Shown: positions 6,803-12,376 of the stretch, in pieces
Position numbering within the stretch: the stretch's first letter is position 1
How the letters are laid out: each line of letters begins with the position of its first letter
Assembly: GCA_964565615.1 (NCBI GenBank)
Contig: CAZMFO010000022.1
Coordinates: forward strand, 1-12,376
DNA from: HK-STAS-PATE-36 sp964565615
GTDB lineage: Bacteria; Patescibacteriota; Saccharimonadia; Saccharimonadales; JAGQNJ01
DNA: 12,376 nt
Reading direction: 5' to 3'
Made by a program: the position numbers and the translations under genes
The notes under the pieces: generated by a model
Seen by the model: only the letters and a program-made list of their open reading frames with translations
The model's database searches: none
What the model was told of the DNA's origin: nothing

Positions 6803-7334
6803 TGTGTCCGAGCCACCTAAGTTATTAGTATTACCTGTTTTTATGGCGACTAAGGTTGATGTTCACAAAATGTTAACGGAACTACTGCAGATTGAAAAGT
6901 TCCTTGATGAAGCAAAAACGCGTCAGCCGGGAGCAAAACTTACTTTGCCTAAAACTACTGCTGATTTGGACAAGTTCGCTGATGCCAACGGACGTAATGT
7001 CTTAAATCATGACCATAGGGGCGAAATGGCTAGATTTTTACGCGCTGTTTACAAATATGCTCCCGAGATTGCAGTTATGGTCTCGCCAAACGCCGAAAAG
7101 CAGTTGATTGATAAAATTATTGAATGGTTTAGGCAAAATGTTCATGCCCAAACGCTAATCAGTCGTTCTGATCAAGCTAGATTGAACGGAGGAGCAATTA
7201 TCCGAATAAAACATAAAAGTTACGACTTTAGCCTTAACTCAAGATTGGCAATTGCAGACTCCGTGCTTGCCAGCGGGCTATCTGGGCAAAAAGAACCAGT
7301 CGCTCAAAACCCTGCTAGATCTAGCTATTTTTAG
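6795..7334 (+). CDS. Hypothetical 179-aa protein with ATP synthase delta-like C-terminus
   Basis: The GTG start at 6795 overlaps the upstream stop (6800-6802), indicating coupled translation. The N-terminal half (about 15-90) looks alpha-helical. The C-terminal segment runs EIAVMVSP (91-98), a helix (99-113), then ARLNGGAIIRIKHKSYDFSL (128-147) and NSRL. This matches the shape of the conserved end of F1 delta/OSCP, where a 'GG.vvRIGd.v.DgSv...L' motif closes the protein. Shared points are the Gly-Gly pair, R-I, the Y-D-x-S-L stretch and R-L. The family motif is from established knowledge; the match is my reading by eye. The last ~25 residues are a disordered tail. It is not in an atp operon here: the neighbours are a cysteine desulfurase and mnmA. 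It could be a diverged or repurposed delta homologue, or a chance resemblance. Confidence 0.75.
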   Translation: MSDVSEPPKLLVLPVFMATKVDVHKMLTELLQIEKFLDEAKTRQPGAKLTLPKTTADLDKFADANGRNVLNHDHRGEMARFLRAVYKYAPEIAVMVSPNAEKQLIDKIIEWFRQNVHAQTLISRSDQARLNGGAIIRIKHKSYDFSLNSRLAIADSVLASGLSGQKEPVAQNPARSSYF

Positions 7335-7347
7335 TTAGGCTTACCTC

Positions 7348-7356
7348 TGTTATAAT
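7348..7356 (+). promoter_or_regulatory. Extended -10 promoter (TGTTATAAT) for leaderless mnmA
   Basis: TG-T-TATAAT is a perfect extended -10 element. The hexamer (7351-7356) ends 7 bp before the GTG at 7364, so initiation about 7 bp downstream would begin at the start codon itself. The ATG at 7355 overlaps the hexamer and would not be in this transcript. Confidence 0.65.
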
Positions 7357-7363
7357 GAGATTT

Positions 7364-8416
7364 GTGAAAAGCAACAAGCAAACTGTCTATGTAGGCCTGA
7401 GTGGAGGTGTTGACTCTAGTGTATCGGCGTGTTTATTAAAAGAACAGGGTTTTAATGTTGTTGGCGTTTATATGAAGAACTGGACAAAAGATCTCCCGGG
7501 ATTTGACTGTCCATGGAAGGAAGATTATCAAGACGCCAAAAGAGTGGCAGTGCAATTAAAGATAGAGTTTAAGGTTTTTGATTTTGAAGAACAGTACAAA
7601 CAAAAGGTAGTAGATTATATGATAGACGAATATCGTGCTGGGAGAACACCAAATCCCGATATTATGTGCAATCAAGAGATAAAATTTAAATTGTTTATGG
7701 ATACAGCATTAGCCGAGGGGGCAGATTTAGTGGCCACCGGACATTATGCCCAAACAAAAAACGGCAGACTATTGGTTGCCAAAGACGCTAACAAAGATCA
7801 AACTTATTTTTTGTATCGTGTTAGTAGTGAGGCGCTCAAGAAAACACTATTCCCTCTAGGAAAGCACACAAAGCCAGAGGTTCGACAGCTAGCGAAAAAA
7901 TTTGGGCTAATAACAGCCAACAAAAAAGAGAGTATGGGAATTTGCTTTGTAGGCAAAGTGGGGATTAAGGAGTTTCTTAGCCAGTATGTCAAATCAGAAC
8001 CGGGAAATATCATAGACGAATATCACAGAGTGGTCGGAAAGCACGAGGGGGCAATTTATTACACAATTGGGCAAAGGCACGGGTTAGATGTTGGTGGGGG
8101 TTTGCCCTATTATGTTGTCGGCAAAGATATGCAAAAAAATGAGGTTTGGGTTACAACAGATCTAAATGATCAACGCCTGTGGAGTGATACTCTTTATTTA
8201 ACTGATGTTCATTGGATAAACGATACTCCTGCTAAAACAGACATATTAGTGCGCACTCGCCACCGTGCTCCACTAGTCCCTGCCACAATTATTAACAAAG
8301 AAAACACTGCTTTTTTAAGGTTAAAACTCAAAAACGAAATTCGTGCCTTGACCCCCGGCCAGTCGGCAGTTATCTATCAAAAAGATGAAGTACTTGGGGG
8401 TGGAATTATCATTTAA
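7364..8416 (+). CDS. mnmA: tRNA-specific 2-thiouridylase MnmA
   Basis: MnmA activates U34 of tRNA-Lys, -Glu and -Gln with ATP and replaces O2 with sulfur, using persulfide sulfur that ultimately comes from a cysteine desulfurase. With the GTG start proposed here (350 aa), the PP-loop SGGVDSS is at residues 13-19. C102 in NPDIMCNQEIKF and C194 in MGICFVGK are the two catalytic cysteines. GHYAQ (126-130) and YTIGQRHGL fit the family as well. The longest frame starts at ATG 7355, but that codon lies within the -10 box TATAATG. GTG 7364 gives MKSNKQTVYVGLSGG, a normal family N-terminus. No Shine-Dalgarno is present, consistent with leaderless initiation. The gene follows the delta-like gene by ~30 nt and could also be read by read-through. 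Confidence 0.95.
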   Translation: MKSNKQTVYVGLSGGVDSSVSACLLKEQGFNVVGVYMKNWTKDLPGFDCPWKEDYQDAKRVAVQLKIEFKVFDFEEQYKQKVVDYMIDEYRAGRTPNPDIMCNQEIKFKLFMDTALAEGADLVATGHYAQTKNGRLLVAKDANKDQTYFLYRVSSEALKKTLFPLGKHTKPEVRQLAKKFGLITANKKESMGICFVGKVGIKEFLSQYVKSEPGNIIDEYHRVVGKHEGAIYYTIGQRHGLDVGGGLPYYVVGKDMQKNEVWVTTDLNDQRLWSDTLYLTDVHWINDTPAKTDILVRTRHRAPLVPATIINKENTAFLRLKLKNEIRALTPGQSAVIYQKDEVLGGGIII

Positions 8417-8473
8417 AAAATAACTAGCAATTATGTAGCTTTTAGGCTAGTATTAAGGTAAGCATTAAGAAAC

Positions 8474-8479
8474 GGAGGG
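8474..8479 (+). promoter_or_regulatory. Strong Shine-Dalgarno (GGAGGG) for the repeat protein gene
   Basis: GGAGGG lies 3 nt before the ATG at 8483, the strongest ribosome-binding site in the window though at short spacing. It suggests high translation of the following gene. Upstream, TAGTAT (8448-8453) is a weak possible -10. It follows a small dyad ACTAGC (8423-8428) with GCTAGT (8446-8451). Confidence 0.6.
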
Positions 8480-8482
8480 AAT

Positions 8483-8905
8483 ATGGGGATTGTAGATTCA
8501 ATAAAAGGTTTGTTTGGCGGTGCAAAAAATACAGCAGGCACAGTTGCCGGTCAGGCTCAAGATGTTGCTAACAATGCGCTTAATACGGGCAAAGATATTG
8601 CCGGCGACGCAATTGATGTTGGCAAAGATATTGCTGGAGGTGTGGTAGATGCCTCTAAAAATGTTGGATCAGCCACTGCTGGAATTGTTGGAGATGTAGC
8701 TCAAACAACTGGTGATGTGGCCGGTAAGGTAGCTGACGGCGTGGGCAATGTAGCCAATACGGTAGGAGATGTGGCCGGTAATGTGGTAAGTGGAGCTGGC
8801 AATGTAGCTCAAGACATTGCTTCTGGTGCTGGCAAGGCAGTTGGTGGCGTTGCCAATAGTGTTGGGGATGTAGCACAGAATATCCAAGAAAAACTAGATA
8901 AATAA
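8483..8905 (+). CDS. LEA-like 11-residue-repeat protein (140 aa)
   Basis: The protein is almost entirely Gly, Ala, Val, Asp, Asn and Lys with no Cys, Trp or Tyr. A D/N/G-[VI]-A core recurs at residues 27, 38, 49, 71, 78, 89, 96, 107, 111, 122 and 129. The steps between them are 11, 11, 22, 7, 11, 7, 11, 4, 11 and 7, all near whole turns of an alpha helix, so the small hydrophobic residues fall on one face. This is the hendecad pattern of group 3 LEA proteins, synucleins and apolipoprotein-like amphipathic helices. The N-terminus MGIVDSIKGLFGG is itself amphipathic and may bind membrane. There is no signal peptide. Roles consistent with this are membrane-surface binding, desiccation or osmotic protection, or bulk coating, all inferred. 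DNA repeats accompany it: GATGTGGCCGGTAA at 8714 and 8768. A strong Shine-Dalgarno supports real expression. Long antisense frames here are artefacts of the repeats. Confidence 0.82.
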   Translation: MGIVDSIKGLFGGAKNTAGTVAGQAQDVANNALNTGKDIAGDAIDVGKDIAGGVVDASKNVGSATAGIVGDVAQTTGDVAGKVADGVGNVANTVGDVAGNVVSGAGNVAQDIASGAGKAVGGVANSVGDVAQNIQEKLDK

Positions 8906-8927
8906 CCTCTGTAATTTTACTCTTTTT

Positions 8928-8936
8928 TGTTATAAT
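8928..8936 (+). promoter_or_regulatory. Extended -10 promoter (TGTTATAAT) for alaS
   Basis: The same nine bases as at mnmA. The hexamer (8931-8936) ends 8 bp before the ATG at 8945, so the mRNA would begin within a base or two of the start codon. No Shine-Dalgarno is present between the two. The short run of T before it (8923-8928) is AT-rich spacer, with no -35 needed for an extended -10. Confidence 0.65.
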
Positions 8937-8944
8937 ATCTTTAG

Positions 8945-10891
8945 ATGAATGCACAGCAGATTAGGCGAGCTTATATTGAGTTTTTCAAAACACGAAGTCA
9001 TAGCGTAATTCCTAGAGCTTTATTGGTTCCACAAAACGATCCAACAACATTGTTTACGGGTTCGGGAATGCAACCACTGATACCGTATCTGTTGGGCGAG
9101 GTTCACCAAGATGGCAATCGACTAGTTAATAGTCAAACTTGCTTGCGCGCCCAAGACATTGATGATATTGGCGACGATCGGCATACAACCTTTTTTGAAA
9201 TGTTGGGCAACTGGAGTCTCGGGGATTATTTTAAAAAAGAACAGATAGCTTGGTTTTTTGAGTTTTTGGTTGATATTGTTGGTCTTGACCCAGAAAAGAT
9301 ATATGTAACTTGCTTTATTGGAGATCAAAAAAATGGCATCCCAAGAGATGACGAGTCAGCCTTAATTTGGCAGGAACTTTTTAAGAGCAAAGGCATAGAG
9401 GCCAAAATTGTTGAGATAGGTGGCCAAGCGGACGGAGATAAACGCGGTATTAATGCGGGTGAACGAATTTTCTTTTATGATGATGGCGAAAATTGGTGGT
9501 CTAGGGCTGGTGGTATAGCCCAGACACCTGTCGGTGATCCGTGCGGGCCAGACAGCGAGGTATTTTATGATTTTGGTGAATCTGCTCATAAGACAGGTTT
9601 CGGTAAACCGCACCCTGCAAGTGATTCTGGGCGATTTATAGAAATCGGCAATCAAGTTTTTATGCAGTACCAACGCACCGAGCAGGGTTTTAAAAAACTA
9701 GCTAAGCCCAATGTGGATTTTGGTGGTGGGTTAGAACGAATTGCACAGGCGTCTATTAACTCTTCTGATATGTTTAGAATTAGTTTGCTTTGGCCAATTA
9801 TAGAAAAATTGCAAACGATTAGTGGCCAAAAATACGATTCTCATCGCCAAAGTATGCAAGTTATTGCCGATCATTTACGAGCATCTGTTTTTTTGGCAGT
9901 GGATGGGGTGTCCCCCAGTAATAAAGAGCAAGGTTATGTAATGCGACGGTTAATTAGGAGGGCGATGGTCAAGGCATTTGAGCTTGGGATAGAGCAGAAC
10001 TTTTTGCAAGATGTCGTACCAGTTATAGCCGATATTTATCATCAAGACTATTTAGAAGTTGCCAATAACAGAGAAAAAATAATAGATACCCTAACTAAGG
10101 AAGAAAAGATCTTTAGGCAGACCCTAAAAAAAGGTATTCGCGAACTAACAAAATATACCACAGATGGTACTAGCAAAACACTACAGAAAGAAAAAGGCGG
10201 AGAAAGGCGATTTATAGTAACGGGCGAGGTGATATTTACTCTATATGATACTTACGGTTACCCTGTTGAACTTTCTACCGAGCTGATACCACAGCTGACT
10301 CACTCGGTACTAGCGACAAATTGGCGAGAAGAATTTGATAAAAATATGGAGCAACAGCGTCAACGCAGTCAAACGGCTAGCAAGGGTACTTTTAAGGGTG
10401 GCTTGGGTGGACAGACTCTCCAGCACAAGAAATATCACACTGCTACACATTTAATGTACCAGGCATTGCGCGATGTATTAGGAGAGCATATTATTCAACG
10501 AGGTAGTAACATTACCGAAGAACGCTTACGATTTGACTTTAGTCATCCAGAAAAAGTTACCAAGCAACAGCTTAAAGAGGTTGAGGATATAGTCAATAAA
10601 CAAATCTCTAAAGACTTGCAAATAAGCTGGGCAGAATATCCGACTACAGAAGCAACTGGCAAGTTGGGTGCTCTTGGTCAATTCGGTGATAGGTACGGCG
10701 AAACGGTTAAGGTTTACAGTATGAAGGATCCAAAATCTCCACCAGATGAACGACCATTTAGTTTTGAAATTTGTGGTGGGCCCCATATTGATCATACCCT
10801 CCAGCTAAGGGAGGGCAACAAACAGTTTAAGATTATCAAAGAAGAATCTTCCTCGGCAGGAGTTCGTCGTATTAAAGCTGTTTTGCAGTAA
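8945..10891 (+). CDS. alaS: Alanine--tRNA ligase, compact form without C-Ala domain
   Basis: This class II synthetase charges tRNA-Ala and, through its editing domain, removes Ser or Gly from mischarged tRNA-Ala. The catalytic core shows FFEMLGNWSLGDYFKKE (83-99), GDPCGPDSEVFYDFG (197-211) and the motif 3 stretch FGGGLERI (259-266). The editing-domain zinc ligands are H498 and H502 in HTATH and C610 and H614 in CGGPH. The usual CGGTH is CGGPH here. At 648 aa it is ~230 residues shorter than E. coli AlaRS (876 aa). The C-terminal C-Ala domain is absent, as the protein ends right after SSSAGVRRIKAV. The beta-barrel segment with TPFYAESGGQ between core and editing domain is reduced to TASKGTFKGGLGGQ (477-490). 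As I recall, compact AlaRS of this kind occurs in other CPR bacteria. Its promoter gives a near-leaderless mRNA. The stop lies 6 bp from the stop of the opposing gene. Confidence 0.95.
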   Translation: MNAQQIRRAYIEFFKTRSHSVIPRALLVPQNDPTTLFTGSGMQPLIPYLLGEVHQDGNRLVNSQTCLRAQDIDDIGDDRHTTFFEMLGNWSLGDYFKKEQIAWFFEFLVDIVGLDPEKIYVTCFIGDQKNGIPRDDESALIWQELFKSKGIEAKIVEIGGQADGDKRGINAGERIFFYDDGENWWSRAGGIAQTPVGDPCGPDSEVFYDFGESAHKTGFGKPHPASDSGRFIEIGNQVFMQYQRTEQGFKKLAKPNVDFGGGLERIAQASINSSDMFRISLLWPIIEKLQTISGQKYDSHRQSMQVIADHLRASVFLAVDGVSPSNKEQGYVMRRLIRRAMVKAFELGIEQNFLQDVVPVIADIYHQDYLEVANNREKIIDTLTKEEKIFRQTLKKGIRELTKYTTDGTSKTLQKEKGGERRFIVTGEVIFTLYDTYGYPVELSTELIPQLTHSVLATNWREEFDKNMEQQRQRSQTASKGTFKGGLGGQTLQHKKYHTATHLMYQALRDVLGEHIIQRGSNITEERLRFDFSHPEKVTKQQLKEVEDIVNKQISKDLQISWAEYPTTEATGKLGALGQFGDRYGETVKVYSMKDPKSPPDERPFSFEICGGPHIDHTLQLREGNKQFKIIKEESSSAGVRRIKAVLQ

Positions 10892-10897
10892 AATCGC

Positions 10898-11701
10898 CTA
10901 TTCAGAAACGACAACATTGAGTGATTGGAGCATTGCAATAAATTCTGTATCGTCGCTAATATCGGAGAACCTTGTGTTCCTTTGATTTGCCTTTGGGCTG
11001 GTTACCGATACATATATTTTGCTATCAGGATCATCAAGTTTGCCAACTATAGGGTAATAACCAATTTTGTTTGAGCAAACATCTTTGCCCGTATCTCCGA
11101 CCTGCTTGTTTGCGATATCAAATTTAGAGGTGTCTATAGAGAGCCCGGTCTCTAAAAACTCTGGAGAAGTTGTCGTGTATTCAGAAAAGAATAAGTTAGG
11201 GGTTGCTGTTGGTATTTTTTGGGTTAGTGTAAAGGCATAATTATCTGCCGTACAAGCACCGCCCACCTCTGGCTTCCCTCTAAACACTAGGATATTGCCT
11301 AGTGTTGAAGTTATGGTTATACTTATTGCCCCAGACTCATTAGTGTTTTGAGTAACTAACCAAGTTGTCGGATGGGTAACTTCAACAGTAGTTACGCCCT
11401 CGGTAGCTTTAGTTAGCTTTTGTGCGGATTGTTGACTTTGTAACGGTGTTGGGTTTGTGTTTTGGTGTGTGGGTGTGCCATTTTGGTCGTTAGATAGTAC
11501 AGACTTAACAACAAAAAGGGCTACAGCAGTTATTGCAAATGTAATAACAAGTACGATGGTTCCTATTAGTAGTTTGTTGTTTTTCTTGGAGGGAACACTT
11601 TGCGGTGGTTTATTAAATATGGGGTTATTTGGTGATTGAGAGATTTGCGAGGGTTGAGGAGCCTGATTGTTTGGTTCTGGCTGGCTTGAAGAAGCATCCA
11701 T
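10898..11701 (-). CDS. Single-pass membrane protein with Pro/Ser-rich N-terminus and extracytoplasmic domain
   Basis: I do not recognise a family. From M1 at 11701 (267 aa) the protein has a Ser/Pro/Gln/Asn-rich cytoplasmic part (residues 1-~42), then a short basic patch KKNNK. One membrane helix follows (LLIGTIVLVITFAITAVALF, about 44-63). Next is a Thr/Gln/Asn/Pro-rich linker (~70-100), then a globular outer domain (~105-267). The outer domain holds exactly two cysteines, in GGACTADNY and KDVCSNKIGYYP, which could form a disulfide. The topology suggests a surface protein anchored by an internal signal-anchor helix. The longest frame begins at 11719 (MCYTKKM), but its second to fourth codons are the -10 box TGCTATACT. 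The internal ATG at 11701 sits 7 bp beyond it and is the better start. The gene is tail to tail with alaS and divergent from the ftsA-like gene. Confidence 0.85.
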   Translation of the reverse strand: MDASSSQPEPNNQAPQPSQISQSPNNPIFNKPPQSVPSKKNNKLLIGTIVLVITFAITAVALFVVKSVLSNDQNGTPTHQNTNPTPLQSQQSAQKLTKATEGVTTVEVTHPTTWLVTQNTNESGAISITITSTLGNILVFRGKPEVGGACTADNYAFTLTQKIPTATPNLFFSEYTTTSPEFLETGLSIDTSKFDIANKQVGDTGKDVCSNKIGYYPIVGKLDDPDSKIYVSVTSPKANQRNTRFSDISDDTEFIAMLQSLNVVVSE

Positions 11702-11707
11702 TTTTTT

Positions 11708-11716
11708 AGTATAGCA
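11708..11716 (-). promoter_or_regulatory. Extended -10 promoter (TGCTATACT) for the minus-strand membrane protein
   Basis: Read on the minus strand, TGCTATACT is followed by six A and then ATG (11701). Transcription starting 7 bp after the hexamer would begin at the A of ATG, giving a leaderless mRNA. There is no Shine-Dalgarno. The bases are identical to the promoter of the divergent ftsA-like gene. Confidence 0.65.
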
Positions 11717-11768
11717 CAAGCGTTTACCTTAATATAGGCGACCTAACTTCCCATAAGAGGGCTAAAAG

Positions 11769-11777
11769 TGCTATACT
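11769..11777 (+). promoter_or_regulatory. Extended -10 promoter (TGCTATACT) for the ftsA-like gene
   Basis: TG-C-TATACT ends 12 bp before the ATG at 11790, so the leader would be only about 5-6 nt. TTCCCA (11748-11753) at 18-bp spacing could serve as a weak -35. Together with the minus-strand copy it forms a 10-bp inverted repeat GTGCTATACT, with arms 11708-11717 and 11768-11777. Confidence 0.6.
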
Positions 11778-11789
11778 GTTGATAAACTT

Positions 11790-12376
11790 ATGCTTAATAA
11801 ATTGAAGAAAATTAAAGTTTTAAAACTGCCTAAAGTTAGCAACAAGGTTCCAAAACATAGGTCAGAACGCTATGTTGTTGGGCTAGATATTGGCACCGAA
11901 TATGTTAAGGCTTTAGTTGCAAAGGTTGAGGGCAATCAAGCCGAGATAATTGGTATGGGTCGGGCTCATCAACAGCTTGGGGATATGCAAGCAGGGGCTA
12001 TCGCCGATATTCAGGCAGTTGTTGCTAATTGCGATACAGCCTTAGCCGAAGCCGAACAACAGGCTGGATTAAGTGCTCGGACAGTTGTAATTGGAATAGC
12101 AGGAGAGCTGGTTAAGGGTACTACCACAACTGTTCGGTATCGCCGTCAACAACCAAATCGTGAGCTGACTTTTGAGGAAGTTACCAAGATTGTTAAGAAG
12201 GTACAAGAAAGAGCCGAGCAAAAAGCTAAGCAAAGCCTTGCTTGGGAATTAGGTGGTAAGTCTGTTGATATTAGGTTAGTAAACAGCGCTCTCGTCAGTA
12301 TTGAGATAGACGGATACAAAATTACAAATCCTGTTGGCTTTCAGGGGCGTGATGTTGTGGTTCAGTTATACACGGC
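11790..12376 (+). CDS. ftsA: FtsA-like cell-division protein (5' part; runs off the window)
   Basis: The frame is open from ATG 11790 to the right edge (195 complete codons). A basic N-terminal tail (residues 1-25, MLNKLKKIKVLKLPK) precedes VVGLDIGTEYVKALVAKV (29-46), the phosphate-1 motif of actin-like ATPases. A region similar to the 1C/SHS2 domain follows: TVVIGIAGELVKG (about 98-110), ELTFEEVTKIVKKVQERAE (128-146) and DGYKITNPVGFQG (about 175-187), which is typical of FtsA. FtsA tethers FtsZ to the membrane and recruits later divisome proteins. In full-length FtsA the membrane helix is at the C-terminus, outside this window. The basic N-terminal extension is longer than usual. PilM and MreB share the fold, but the NPVGF and IAG motifs favour FtsA. 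ftsZ would be expected just downstream. Confidence 0.85.
   Translation, partial: MLNKLKKIKVLKLPKVSNKVPKHRSERYVVGLDIGTEYVKALVAKVEGNQAEIIGMGRAHQQLGDMQAGAIADIQAVVANCDTALAEAEQQAGLSARTVVIGIAGELVKGTTTTVRYRRQQPNRELTFEEVTKIVKKVQERAEQKAKQSLAWELGGKSVDIRLVNSALVSIEIDGYKITNPVGFQGRDVVVQLYT

Noticed and set aside
8423..8451. ACTAGC / GCTAGT dyad after mnmA as a terminator
   Set aside because: Six-base stem with a 17-nt loop and no following T-run; not a convincing intrinsic terminator.
8714..8781. GATGTGGCCGGTAA repeated 54 bp apart, as CRISPR-like or mobile repeat
   Set aside because: The spacing is in frame and follows the protein repeat, so it is explained by the encoded hendecads.
8655..8954. Two minus-strand frames of 72-99 aa opposite the repeat protein
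   Set aside because: They are His/Gln/Tyr-rich shadows created by the repetitive GC-biased sense codons; no start signals or family features.
9122..10795. Minus-strand frames of 68-103 aa within alaS
   Set aside because: Antisense shadows of conserved AlaRS codons with no promoter or ribosome-binding support.
349..12376. UGA recoding (as in Gracilibacteria/Absconditabacteria)
   Set aside because: TGA ends tatD and the 6200 gene exactly at overlaps with the next start, and conserved genes carry no internal TGA.

Overview
The window looks like chromosomal DNA of a Patescibacteria/CPR bacterium, most likely a Saccharibacteria (TM7) relative. This is inferred from protein style and from memory of gene content, not from a search. 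Supporting points are AT-rich DNA, tightly packed and often overlapping genes, a compact alanyl-tRNA synthetase lacking its C-terminal domain, and several small lineage-type hypothetical proteins. UGA is used as a true stop (tatD and the coiled-coil gene at 6200) and no conserved gene has an in-frame UGA. That argues against the UGA=Gly code of Gracilibacteria and Absconditabacteria.

Layout. Positions 1-348 are non-coding as far as I can see and carry repeats and a likely promoter. A compact GH37 trehalase (349-1617) follows, and its last codons overlap a 52-residue zinc-ribbon-like gene (1607-1765) that is easy to miss. After a 218-nt spacer come metG (1984-3414), then a promoter flanked by a perfect 10-bp inverted repeat, then a close-packed run: tatD, a 103-aa and a 127-aa protein of unknown function, and a class V cysteine desulfurase. 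Next is an overlapping pair: a membrane-anchored coiled-coil protein and a protein whose C-terminus resembles the ATP synthase delta subunit. mnmA, an 11-residue-repeat (LEA-like) protein and alaS follow. A Pro/Ser/Thr-rich single-pass membrane protein on the minus strand meets alaS tail to tail. It is divergent from an ftsA-like cell-division gene that runs off the right edge. The window holds no rRNA, tRNA, IS element or CRISPR that I could recognise.

Functional links. The cysteine desulfurase can supply persulfide sulfur and MnmA uses such sulfur to make 2-thiouridine at tRNA position 34, so the two may form a minimal tRNA thiolation route. metG, mnmA and alaS make this largely a translation and tRNA-maturation neighbourhood.

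The most informative new reading is regulatory. Four genes (mnmA, alaS, the minus-strand membrane protein, ftsA) have an extended -10 element (TGnTATAAT or TGnTATACT) placed so close to the start codon that the mRNA would be leaderless or nearly so. In two cases the longest-ORF start lies inside or upstream of the -10 and should be moved downstream. Other genes (tatD, the LEA-like gene) have Shine-Dalgarno sites, so both initiation modes seem to coexist.
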